From: Sedimentibacter sp. | GTDB lineage: Bacteria > Bacillota > Clostridia > Tissierellales > Sedimentibacteraceae | Assembly: GCA_018436705.1 (NCBI GenBank) | Contig: JAHDLA010000020.1 | Span: 62,001 to 126,000, forward strand | Direction of reading: 5' to 3' | DNA: 64,000 bases | Part shown: positions 37,331 to 46,052 of the stretch, piece by piece | Position numbering within the stretch: the stretch's first letter is position 1 | How the letters are laid out: every line of letters starts with the position of its first letter | Program-made: the position numbers and the translations under genes | Notes under the pieces: model-generated | What the model was told of the DNA's origin: nothing | Databases searched by the model: none | What the model saw: the letters and a program-made list of their open reading frames with translations, nothing else

Positions 37331-38353
37331 TTATTTCCCGACAAAATCAATAACAATCCCTATTCCCTGCTCTACTGCTCTGTCATATGCCTCTTTGCCT
37401 ACTATTATATCTTGAATACCCATACCTACTGACGCAGCTAATATAATTTCATCATCTGATGTTCTGCCTTTTGTTTTACCGATGATAATATCACCGATTT
37501 CTGCGGTTACAGAATCTTCTGTTAATTCATCAACTAATTCACCTGTCAACTCAAAGTGATGCTTAGCATCGTCATTAATTCTTTCTATTAAACATTCTCT
37601 AAAATCACCAACAAATTTATCAAACTTTTCAATAAATGTATTGCCGAAGTCCTCTTCAATAATAAGAACAGTAGAACCTTTTGCAAAGTTAATATTAGCT
37701 AAAAGTGGTTTATCAGATGTTGCTGCGGCGAGAATTATATCACAATTTTTGCATGCTTCTTGAATAGAATTATATTTAACATATGTCTTATCCGGGAAAG
37801 CAGCTTTTGCCATAGCAATAAAATTATCTTGAGCTTCTGCTTTAATATCAACAACTCTGATTTCTTCAATAGAAGGAACAGCTAAGCTAATCATAATAAA
37901 TGCTGAGAATCCTTGAGCACCGGCACCAATAATTGTTAGTGATTTTGCATTGTTTCTTACTGTGTATTTAGCCATAACACCCATCACAGCACCGGTTCTG
38001 GCAGCAGTAATATAAGTACCATTCATTATAGCATAAGGCATTCCGGATTCGGGGTTATGTAAAAGGACTGTGCCAATCGTTGATGGCAACTTAAATAATT
38101 TAATGTTGTCACGATATACGGAAACAATTTTTGCTCCGGCTATTTTTAATCTTTTTAAATATGCAGGCATAGAGTTAATATAGCCTTCATAGTCCGGATA
38201 AATTGGGAGATGAAGCTTAACAGGGTTTACAGCGTTTCCCGCTGCGTATTCTGCTAATGATGTTTCTGTAAGCTCAAAAACCTTCTTGGATGGAACAAGT
38301 TCTTCAATTTGTTTGTCATTTAAGAATAGAATTTCAAAATCTTTTAATTTCAT
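37331..38353 (-). CDS. Ornithine cyclodeaminase / mu-crystallin family protein
   Basis: The 340-residue NAD(P)-binding protein has 'GTYITAARTGAVMGVMAKY' and the Rossmann motif 'IIGAGAQGFSAF'. The family includes ornithine cyclodeaminase (ornithine to proline + ammonia), alanine dehydrogenase and imine reductases; motifs alone do not fix the substrate. AAGGAG precedes the ATG. A perfect -24/-12 promoter stands 60 bases upstream, and a YfcC carrier diverges, so it is likely part of a sigma-54 amino-acid catabolic regulon. Confidence 0.87.
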   Translation of the reverse strand: MKLKDFEILFLNDKQIEELVPSKKVFELTETSLAEYAAGNAVNPVKLHLPIYPDYEGYINSMPAYLKRLKIAGAKIVSVYRDNIKLFKLPSTIGTVLLHNPESGMPYAIMNGTYITAARTGAVMGVMAKYTVRNNAKSLTIIGAGAQGFSAFIMISLAVPSIEEIRVVDIKAEAQDNFIAMAKAAFPDKTYVKYNSIQEACKNCDIILAAATSDKPLLANINFAKGSTVLIIEEDFGNTFIEKFDKFVGDFRECLIERINDDAKHHFELTGELVDELTEDSVTAEIGDIIIGKTKGRTSDDEIILAASVGMGIQDIIVGKEAYDRAVEQGIGIVIDFVGK

Positions 38354-38413
38354 TGTGTAGATTCTCCTTTTTTATTTTTTAGAAGGATGTTTGTATTAGT
38401 TGGTTACATAAAG

Positions 38414-38429
38414 TGCAAGATATGTGCCA
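38414..38429 (-). promoter_or_regulatory. Sigma-54 (-24/-12) promoter for the cyclodeaminase-family gene
   Basis: On the - strand TGGCAC (38429-38424), a 5-base spacer and TTGCA (38418-38414) match the sigma-54 consensus exactly. GG and GC are at -24 and -12 spacing. Confidence 0.88.
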
Positions 38430-38517
38430 GAAAAAACGAGAATTTATGTGGGAAATAATGCTTATAATTATAAAATTTCATATTAATAAATTGAAAAAAT
38501 AATGAAAAAAATTTGTG

Positions 38518-38530
38518 TGTCAAAATGAAA
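38518..38530. promoter_or_regulatory. Activator site (UAS) 1 of the divergent sigma-54 region
   Basis: TGTCAAAATGAAA differs from the perfect dyad at 38610 at two positions. It lies about 95 bases from the - strand -24 element. Confidence 0.55.
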
Positions 38531-38609
38531 TAGAATATTATATGTTGTAATAATTGCTATCTATTACTGCAATTGCGGAAGCTTTAGACATAAGAATTAA
38601 GTTTTCATA

Positions 38610-38622
38610 TGTCATAATGACA
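38610..38622. promoter_or_regulatory. Activator site (UAS) 2 of the divergent sigma-54 region
   Basis: TGTCATAATGACA is a perfect 13-base palindrome about 100 bases from the + strand -24 element, the usual distance for a sigma-54 activator. Confidence 0.65.
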
Positions 38623-38716
38623 CAAAACTACAGATTAAATGTATCAATTTGAGATAGAACATAATTCAGAAGTTATAATAGTATTAAAATTCCGTTAAAA
38701 TATGAATTTATTTTCA

Positions 38717-38732
38717 TGGCACAAATCTTGCA
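38717..38732 (+). promoter_or_regulatory. Sigma-54 (-24/-12) promoter for the YfcC carrier gene
   Basis: TGGCAC (38717-38722), AAATC spacer and TTGCA (38728-38732) are a perfect sigma-54 promoter, 81 bases before the ATG. Confidence 0.9.
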
Positions 38733-38813
38733 TTTGAATTTCTAAGAGGATGTTTTGTATTGTAATATTTATTAAAACTACAAAAAACTAATTAGAAAAC
38801 AAGGAGAAATATT

Positions 38814-40223
38814 ATGGATAAGGATATATCAGAAAAAAATAAATTTAAATTTCATATGCCCGATACCGCAGCATTTTTTATGATTATGATTTTAATAACT
38901 GCTGCCCTTACATTTCTTATTCCGTCCGGCACATTTGACAGGGTATTGGATGAAGCTACTAACAGAACTATAGTAATTGACGGAACTTTTAAATGGATTG
39001 ACGCAGCACCGGTTACTTTTCAACAGATAATGTCATCACTATTTCGCGGAATAATTGACGGTGCTGATATAGTAGCATTTATTTTTATAGTCGGCGGTTC
39101 ATTTGGTATTATAGGAGCGACCGGAGCATTCGAATCGGGTCTCGATACTCTTATCAGAAAATTTAACGGCAAAGAAGGAATCATGATTGCCGGTATTATG
39201 ATTGCAATTGCCATTTGTGGCGGAACATTTGGCATGGGGGAGGAAGCTCTTCCTTTTGTAGCAATATTGGTTGCGGCAGCCAGAAAAATGAAGATGGGAA
39301 GAATAACTGGGGTAGCTATTGTGGTAATAGGAATCTACTCAGGTTATACCGCCGGTCCCTTAAATCCATTTAATACAGGAATAGGACAGGGAATTGCGGA
39401 ATTACCTATTTTTTCAGGTATAGGAATGCGTATTCTTCTTATGGTTGGTTCTGTTTCAATCGGCGTTCATCATGTTGTATCCTATGGAAAGAAAATTAAG
39501 GCTGGTAAGATGAATTATTTGACCTTGAATGACGGTGATTTAGACTTTGAAGAAATTCAAATGGTAAAACCCTTGAACCAAAGTCAAAAGATTGTTCTTG
39601 GAATTTTGCTGATATCTATTCTTACAATGATTTTTTGCGTACTCAAATTTGGATGGTACTTTGAAGAAATTTCTGTATTATTTATAACAATGGGGCTTGC
39701 TTGTGGTATTTATTATTTTAAGAGTCTGGATGAAACAGGTAAAGCGTTTGTAAAGGGCGCTTGTGATATGACAACGGCCGTTATCTATTTTGCATTCGCC
39801 AGAGCTATTTTGATTGTAATGCAAGATGGTCAAATAATGGACACCATTGTGTATGCAATGTCAATTCCTCTTAAGAATGTAGATGGTGTATTTGCCGCAT
39901 GGGGAATTTTCATTTCACAAGGTATTGTCAACTTTTTTATACCATCATCATCAGGACAAGCAGCAGCTGTTATGCCTATCCTAACTCCACTTTCAGATCT
40001 TATCGGCGTTTCACGTCAAACCGCAATTCTTGCTTATCAGTGCGGCGATGGCTTCTGGAATATGATTACACCAACACAAATGGTGGTCCTTGCGGCTTGT
40101 GGACTTGGTGGTATTAAATTCACAGATTGGTTCAAGTATTCTTGGAGACTTGTTGTAAAATGGTGTATTTGGACATTTATTGTTTTGGCAATTGCTGTAT
40201 TAACAGGATATGGACCTTTCTAA
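38814..40223 (+). CDS. YfcC-family carrier under sigma-54 control
   Basis: The 469-residue membrane protein is a paralogue of the carrier at 10.0 kb, with 'FIFIVGGSFGIIGATGAF', 'CGGTFGMGEEALPFVAI' and 'NFFIPSSSGQAAAVMPIL'. About 11-12 hydrophobic segments are visible. Its promoter is of the -24/-12 type and the gene diverges from the cyclodeaminase-family gene. The simplest reading is uptake or antiport of the amino acid which that enzyme handles. AAGGAG precedes the ATG; a hairpin terminator follows. Confidence 0.87.
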   Translation: MDKDISEKNKFKFHMPDTAAFFMIMILITAALTFLIPSGTFDRVLDEATNRTIVIDGTFKWIDAAPVTFQQIMSSLFRGIIDGADIVAFIFIVGGSFGIIGATGAFESGLDTLIRKFNGKEGIMIAGIMIAIAICGGTFGMGEEALPFVAILVAAARKMKMGRITGVAIVVIGIYSGYTAGPLNPFNTGIGQGIAELPIFSGIGMRILLMVGSVSIGVHHVVSYGKKIKAGKMNYLTLNDGDLDFEEIQMVKPLNQSQKIVLGILLISILTMIFCVLKFGWYFEEISVLFITMGLACGIYYFKSLDETGKAFVKGACDMTTAVIYFAFARAILIVMQDGQIMDTIVYAMSIPLKNVDGVFAAWGIFISQGIVNFFIPSSSGQAAAVMPILTPLSDLIGVSRQTAILAYQCGDGFWNMITPTQMVVLAACGLGGIKFTDWFKYSWRLVVKWCIWTFIVLAIAVLTGYGPF

Positions 40224-40242
40224 GTTAAAACTATATAGATTA

Positions 40243-40276
40243 GGTCTGGATTCTTAAATGAGAATTCAGGCCTTTT
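40243..40276 (+). terminator. Terminator after the YfcC carrier
   Basis: GGTCTGGATTCT pairs with AGAATTCAGGCC (G-U allowed) and is followed by TTTT. Confidence 0.75.
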
Positions 40277-40422
40277 GTCCAAATAAGGTATCCGACACTG
40301 AGGAGTAAAAAATATACGCAAGAAAAAAGGGCAAATAGCTGAAGAGGAAAGAAACTTATGATATAATGAATAAAAAGTGCGAGAAAGCAGTATTGCTGTC
40401 CGGGATCTGAATGGAGGATATA

Positions 40423-42219
40423 ATGTTGGATTTAAAATCTGTTCGCGATTTTATAAAGGAAACTGTAGAGGTGCTGGCCATAGCTACAGATATGGAAGTT
40501 ATTATTTGCGATAATAGAAGTATGGTACTTGGTGACAGCAATATCGAAGAAACTAAGGACATGGATTTCAGAAAAAATTTAGATATCTTGTCAGATCACT
40601 CTATAGTCAGACAGGCAATAGATGAAGGAAGAAGAATTATATACAGTGAATGTAAGAGGGAGAATCCCGCGTGCCAGATTTGTGTAAATTCGTCAACCTG
40701 CCTGATTAATTCCATTATTGCAATCCCTATTAAAGATAATGGGTCAATTATCGGAGGTATTGGGTTATACGCATATAATGATGAGGGGCAGCAACTTTTA
40801 AATAAAAAGAATGATAAATTAATTGATTTTGTTGAAAAAATATCTGATATGCTAGTTTCCAAGGCGCGTGAAAAGACGGATAAAATTGCGATTCAAATAG
40901 CAAATGAACAATTAAGATTGCTGGTTGAGTCATTGGATGAAGCTATAATTGGTTTTGATTCGAACAATACTGTTATTAATGCAAACTCAAAGCTATACAA
41001 ATTATTTAACATTCCTAAGAAATCAATAAGGGTAGTTGAGGATATTTATGGTTACTTCAAAGATGTAAAATTATACGAATTTTTAAATCAATGTTTTGAA
41101 AAACGAGTACCTGAAAAGGCAGCAATTACATTTAAAGAAGAAGAACTTATTACTTTATATAAACCTGTAATAGTTGAAAATGAATATATGGGAGGATTAA
41201 TTTACTTCAAAAAAGGGTCTGATATATATAAAGACATTAAAACAATAAAAAACAATTATTTCAACGTTACATTCAGAGACATTGCAGGGAAAAGTGAAAA
41301 AATGATCAAACTTAAGGAATCCGCAGAGCATTTTGCGAAAGGGCCTTCGAATATATTTATTCAAGGAAAGAGCGGAACCGGTAAGGAAATGTTTGCAAGA
41401 GCAATTCATAATGCAAGCTTAGTGTCTAATGGTCCATTTATTGTTATTAATTGCGCAGCTATACCGGAGAACTTGATGGAAAGTGAACTTTTTGGACATA
41501 AAGAGGGAGCGTTTACCGGATCAATGAAAGGCGGGCAAGTTGGTAAATTTCAACTTGCAGATAAGGGAACCTTGTTTCTCGACGAAATAGGTGAAATGCC
41601 TATTCACCTGCAGCCAAAACTTCTTCGTGCTATTCAGGAAAAACGGATTCAGCCAATTGGATCAAACGAATATAAGATTGTAAATATAAGAATAATTGCT
41701 GCAACAAATAAAGTCATTGAAGAAATGATAGAAAAAGGTGAATTTCGAGAAGATCTTTATTATAGACTGAATGTTATTCCGCTTTATATTCCGGAACTTA
41801 AGGAGCGGAAGACAGATATACCTATTTTGCTTGACCTGTTCTTAGATAAGTTTAATTCTATGCTGGATAAGAATATTTTAGATTTTGATGAGACGTCAAG
41901 AAGTGTACTGTCTAATTATGAGTGGCCTGGGAATATCAGAGAACTGCAAAATGTAGTAGAATATGCGGTTAATGATTGCAGCGGGCAATATATTGTGATT
42001 GATAATTTACCAAAAAAATTTTTAAAAGGATTAGATTCTAATAATTTTTTAAAAATTCAGCCATTGAGAGATATTGAAGAGTATTATATAAGGGAAGCTT
42101 TAAAAGTTTATGGAAATACCTACAAAGGTAAGTCAGATGCAGCCAAAGCTCTGGGGATAAGCAGATCAACATTTTACAGAAGGCTTGCATATCTGGGTCT
42201 TGATGAAAATTACGAATAA
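40423..42219 (+). CDS. Sigma-54-dependent activator (sensor-PAS-AAA+-Fis)
   Basis: The 598-residue protein has an N-terminal sensor domain (about 1-160) with a cysteine cluster C77-x6-C84-x2-C87-x5-C93, a PAS domain (about 165-270), a sigma-54 AAA+ domain with Walker A 'GKSGTGKE', the GAFTGS loop that contacts sigma-54 and Walker B 'GTLFLDEIGEM', and a C-terminal Fis-type helix-turn-helix ('DAAKALGISRSTFYRRL'). The start at 40423 follows GGAGG; the upstream ATG at 40411 overlaps that site. It very likely activates the two -24/-12 promoters just upstream. The ligand is unknown. Confidence 0.92.
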   Translation: MLDLKSVRDFIKETVEVLAIATDMEVIICDNRSMVLGDSNIEETKDMDFRKNLDILSDHSIVRQAIDEGRRIIYSECKRENPACQICVNSSTCLINSIIAIPIKDNGSIIGGIGLYAYNDEGQQLLNKKNDKLIDFVEKISDMLVSKAREKTDKIAIQIANEQLRLLVESLDEAIIGFDSNNTVINANSKLYKLFNIPKKSIRVVEDIYGYFKDVKLYEFLNQCFEKRVPEKAAITFKEEELITLYKPVIVENEYMGGLIYFKKGSDIYKDIKTIKNNYFNVTFRDIAGKSEKMIKLKESAEHFAKGPSNIFIQGKSGTGKEMFARAIHNASLVSNGPFIVINCAAIPENLMESELFGHKEGAFTGSMKGGQVGKFQLADKGTLFLDEIGEMPIHLQPKLLRAIQEKRIQPIGSNEYKIVNIRIIAATNKVIEEMIEKGEFREDLYYRLNVIPLYIPELKERKTDIPILLDLFLDKFNSMLDKNILDFDETSRSVLSNYEWPGNIRELQNVVEYAVNDCSGQYIVIDNLPKKFLKGLDSNNFLKIQPLRDIEEYYIREALKVYGNTYKGKSDAAKALGISRSTFYRRLAYLGLDENYE

Positions 42220-42283
42220 AAGGTTTCTGACAGTCACGAAAACCTTGATGTTTACACATGAAAAGCTTAAGTCATATGGATGA

Positions 42284-42312
42284 AACGGCAGCCTATTAAA
42301 TTGGTTGCCGTT
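42284..42312. terminator. Hairpin between activator and telA genes
   Basis: AACGGCAGCC and GGTTGCCGTT pair over 10 bp with one G-U; no T tract follows on either strand. Confidence 0.5.
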
Positions 42313-42373
42313 ATCGTCATGTTGATTTCAGTGCATACTGAATTTTCAAGTATATTGCTGTATATTTCTCTGA

Positions 42374-43522
42374 TTAGGATCTCATTTCTAAAAGCTTGCT
42401 TTTCAATTCCCTTTCGATTCGGCTCAGCTCTATTTCTGCTTCCTTTCTCTTATGACGCCCTTCTGCCTGGATGCGCATCACCTCATCCAGTGTTGAAATC
42501 AACGACTCATTGGTGATACGAAGTGTCTCGATATCCACAATTCCCCGCTCTGATTCCTTGGCTGTATCTATTGTTGCTGTTTTAAGTATTTCTGCATTTT
42601 TTCTTAGCAGCTCATTGGTCATATCCGTTACTTCCCTCTGAGCTTTTGCGGCCTGGACTGAATGTGTGACTCCCAGGGCTAAAACCATCTGACCTTTCCA
42701 AAGAGGAATTGTGTTGACAATTGTGGACTGGATTTTCTCAGCCATGATAGTATCATTTCCCTGAACCAAACGGATTTGCGGCGCCATTTGAATTGATATC
42801 ATTCTGGTCAGCTCTAAATCATGAATCTTTTTCTCAAAGCGGTTGCACATAGCAATCATGTCGTTAACTGCCTGCGCATCCTCCGGCAAACCGCTGGCAG
42901 CCGATTTTTCCATCAGTACAGGTAATTCTTCCTTCTGAACTTTATCCAGCTTTTTTTTACCGGCCAGTACATACATAGAAAGCTCTTTAAAATATGTTTT
43001 GTTGAGGTCATACATTTTATCAAGCATTGCTATGTCTTTCAGAAGCTGTATCTGATTTGCCTCCAGAGACTCGCAGATTTTATTTATATTTACTTCCACC
43101 TTATTATATTTAGCCTTCATCGCTGTAAGCTTGTTTGTTGATTTTTTGAACAGCCCCAGAAAGCCCTTCTCTTCTTCAGCTACCTCAAAGCTTTTTAATT
43201 CTGTTACAACACCGGAAAGCATTTCGCCTATTTCTCCCAAATCCTTGGTTTTCACGTTGTTTAGTGCGGACTCTGAGAAATCTGCTATTTTCTTCTGCGC
43301 CCCTACACCATATTGAAGAATCTGATTGGATTTTGTCAAGTCAATTTGATTTGCAAAATCATCAACCACCTTTTTTTCTTCTGATGTCAGTGTGCTTTCA
43401 TCAAATACCGGCTTTTCAGCCTGAGTGCTGTCATTTTTTACTGTTTCACCGTATAATTCCCCCTTAGAAGATGCTTTATCACTAAAAGGTTCAAGGATTA
43501 ATTTAGGTACTTCATCATTCAT
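42374..43522 (-). CDS. Toxic anion resistance protein (TelA family)
   Basis: The 382-residue, largely helical protein matches TelA/YceH: 'GLFKKSTNKLTAMKAKYNKV', 'MISIQMAPQIRLVQGNDTIM' and 'LGVTHSVQAAKAQREVTDMT'. The family was named from tellurite resistance, but its general role is thought to involve envelope stress. It is encoded just after an XpaC-type gene (17-base gap), the usual pair. Confidence 0.92.
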   Translation of the reverse strand: MNDEVPKLILEPFSDKASSKGELYGETVKNDSTQAEKPVFDESTLTSEEKKVVDDFANQIDLTKSNQILQYGVGAQKKIADFSESALNNVKTKDLGEIGEMLSGVVTELKSFEVAEEEKGFLGLFKKSTNKLTAMKAKYNKVEVNINKICESLEANQIQLLKDIAMLDKMYDLNKTYFKELSMYVLAGKKKLDKVQKEELPVLMEKSAASGLPEDAQAVNDMIAMCNRFEKKIHDLELTRMISIQMAPQIRLVQGNDTIMAEKIQSTIVNTIPLWKGQMVLALGVTHSVQAAKAQREVTDMTNELLRKNAEILKTATIDTAKESERGIVDIETLRITNESLISTLDEVMRIQAEGRHKRKEAEIELSRIERELKSKLLEMRS

Positions 43523-43539
43523 ATTTTTCTTCCCCTAGT

Positions 43540-44817
43540 TTATTTTATATTTTTTTGTGATAACCCTTCCTGCGCAAGCATGGTCTCCAATACAGAAATA
43601 TCCGTGGACACATCCATTGCCGCATCCTGGAACAAATCATCCAGCAAATTCTCAAATGCAAGGTTGATAGTATCCATGGTATCTTCTATTTCTTTCTTGG
43701 CAGTTGATATATTTTCGCCTCTGATAGGCTGGTAGTTAAATTCTCTGTAAGCATTCAGCAATTTTAATGTTGTGGGCAAAAAATATTCCGTAAATTTCTT
43801 TATTTCAGGAAATTTTTCGGGATGAGACTCCACGTAATCAAAAATTTTCCCGGTTACTTTTTCAAGTCTGTCTAATTTACGGGAGATTTCTTCTCCCGGT
43901 ATTTCGATGTTCGCACTCTTGATTTTCTGAACATATTGACGTCCTTCATTAATTGCTTTTCTGACTTCAGGCTCCAATGTATCCTTTTTGTTACAATTAT
44001 CTTTCTCAGCCTGTTTCTGACGCAAAATATCTTCTTTTTTCCTTACCTGTTCCTCCATTTCCCTCATTCTCATATTTTCCTGGGATCTGAGATACTGTTC
44101 ATAGGTTTCGTTGTTTAACATAAAACAGGTCTGTTTTTCATCAATGTGCCCTTCAGGGAACATTCCGATATCAATCATCTTCTGTAAATCCCTGGCTATA
44201 TATTTGCTGCTTCGTCCTGTAACAGAAGAAGCATCCTTAATCATGAAGTAATTGCGGTCATACATCTGTGCCATGTACCTTTGGAACCTCTTTAATCTCC
44301 TTCGGATTCTGTTTCCGTTTAATAATAAAACCGAACTCGCCACAAAGCACGGAAGCAGTATAAAGGTTATGATATCAAACATAATGCCGATTCCAAGCTT
44401 AAAGCCTATTATTGCTAATACAATTGATGCAATTAAAAATATGCTGCTTCCGATTGAACCGAATACAGTAAGCAGCGTGCTTGAAACTCTTCCAACCGGA
44501 ACAGTGATTTTATCTGACTTTGGGACTGCCTTACTTCTTTTATACACCTGTTGATTGTTGAAATTCCATGCTTGTGAAAATCTGTCATGACCATACTGAC
44601 AATCATCAGTCTTACGCGACCGATTATTCCAGGCCTGATGATTCCAAGACTGATGATTATAACGTCTTCCGGAAATGGACCTTCTGACCTCATCAAGTGC
44701 ACCATTAACAACATTCCTGACATCACGGTTCAGCCTGTTAAAATCCCCATTGTTCACAGCATCCTGAACAATATTACGAATTTCCTCACCTAAATTTAAA
44801 CCTCCGCGGTTATTCAT
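43540..44817 (-). CDS. XpaC-family (5-bromo-4-chloroindolyl phosphate hydrolysis) protein
   Basis: The 425-residue protein starts with a polar, Asn/Arg-rich region (residues 1-110), has two hydrophobic segments (about 118-142 and 148-168) and a long C-terminal coiled region with 'EKQADKDN'-like charged repeats around 240-265. It corresponds to XpaC, the partner of TelA; a true phosphatase activity is not established. GGAGGTAAC precedes the ATG. Confidence 0.85.
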   Translation of the reverse strand: MNNRGGLNLGEEIRNIVQDAVNNGDFNRLNRDVRNVVNGALDEVRRSISGRRYNHQSWNHQAWNNRSRKTDDCQYGHDRFSQAWNFNNQQVYKRSKAVPKSDKITVPVGRVSSTLLTVFGSIGSSIFLIASIVLAIIGFKLGIGIMFDIITFILLPCFVASSVLLLNGNRIRRRLKRFQRYMAQMYDRNYFMIKDASSVTGRSSKYIARDLQKMIDIGMFPEGHIDEKQTCFMLNNETYEQYLRSQENMRMREMEEQVRKKEDILRQKQAEKDNCNKKDTLEPEVRKAINEGRQYVQKIKSANIEIPGEEISRKLDRLEKVTGKIFDYVESHPEKFPEIKKFTEYFLPTTLKLLNAYREFNYQPIRGENISTAKKEIEDTMDTINLAFENLLDDLFQDAAMDVSTDISVLETMLAQEGLSQKNIK

Positions 44818-44936
44818 GTTACCTCCAAGTCCCTAATTGAATATCCCCATAAAATCCGATTTTTTTATTTGATGAAATTATACCATATACGGTTTTTTAA
44901 ATCAATATTGAAAGATTGCCTTACTTATATATCTGA

Positions 44937-46040
44937 TTATTTTAACATTGCGCTGTTATTTAAAATTTGTGTGTTGTATAAAAACAGTACATCCTGATCT
45001 TGTGAGAAGTCTATATAGCTTTCTAATAAATCAGTTGATATATACCGCAAATCAATTAAGGTGACTTTGGAGTACCCTTCAAGCATCAGCGGTGCTATGC
45101 TGCTTCCGAAGGAATCACGAAATAACAGCAATTCCTTATAATTATTGCAGTTTTCATTATAAACAGTAATCAAGGGCTTAGCCCCGGATAGAAATACGTC
45201 ATAGGAATCCATTCCGTCAAACAGCTCTGCGGCATACACCTTACCGGAGGTATTCAGCTGATAATCATACACAACAGCATTTTCAATTATTTTATCGGTT
45301 AAATAAACCATAGTATCCGGCTCTGATTTAAGAGCTGCCTGACCATAGTAGGAACCGTAAAACGGATACAGCTTATGCTCAATATATTCGGCGTCGGAAG
45401 CTTTTGTGCTGTTTCCTAATTCTTTCAGCAGCAAATCTGCAATTTTAATAATTTTTTCTTGTCTCCAATGAATATCCGTTTTGTAATAATCTTCTACAGT
45501 CAATGCTTCAAACAAATTGATATATTCCATATTTCGGGTGGTTTGTTCCATAATTTCTGTCATTCTGTCGTAATCTATTGTCAGATAACCATTTTGAGCA
45601 GCAATAAAATAACTCTTATCCGGTATTATTGCATACTTTACATTTTTGCCTCCAAGATATTTTTCATATATTTCATTAAGTTTTTCAGCTGCATTGAATA
45701 TAGATTTTTCATCCGTATTATATTGCATTTTCTCAATTATTCCATTTATTATATAAATATTGTTGTTGTCTTTTTGATTAAACATATTATATTTACCTAG
45801 TGCTTTTAACCATCTGAAATCATCCCGAAATACAAACTGGTCTAAATAGTACTTTTCAAATTCATCAGCTAATTCACCCCTGAAAAGCTTATCTGCGGAA
45901 AAATCAGGAACCGCAATAAGCCTGCGCCTTTCACTATATGAAAATTCATTATCCGGTGTTAAAGCATTGGCTAACATCAGGCCCCAGATTATCATAGCAA
46001 AGCCGACAGACACCACTATATTTTTTATATTATTTTTCAT
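44937..46040 (-). CDS. DHHW-type (AlgJ/AlgX-like) O-acyltransferase accessory protein
   Basis: The 367-residue protein has an N-terminal membrane anchor (about 7-27) and an extracellular SGNH-like domain. 'YKTDIHWRQEKI' is the DHHW/AlgX motif with catalytic Asp-His, and 'LLFRDSFGSSIAPLM' carries the Ser. Such proteins accept acyl groups from MBOAT partners and pass them to exported polymers. The partner MBOAT gene lies 12 bases upstream on the same strand. Confidence 0.87.
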   Translation of the reverse strand: MKNNIKNIVVSVGFAMIIWGLMLANALTPDNEFSYSERRRLIAVPDFSADKLFRGELADEFEKYYLDQFVFRDDFRWLKALGKYNMFNQKDNNNIYIINGIIEKMQYNTDEKSIFNAAEKLNEIYEKYLGGKNVKYAIIPDKSYFIAAQNGYLTIDYDRMTEIMEQTTRNMEYINLFEALTVEDYYKTDIHWRQEKIIKIADLLLKELGNSTKASDAEYIEHKLYPFYGSYYGQAALKSEPDTMVYLTDKIIENAVVYDYQLNTSGKVYAAELFDGMDSYDVFLSGAKPLITVYNENCNNYKELLLFRDSFGSSIAPLMLEGYSKVTLIDLRYISTDLLESYIDFSQDQDVLFLYNTQILNNSAMLK

Positions 46041-46052
46041 ACTGCACCTCGA

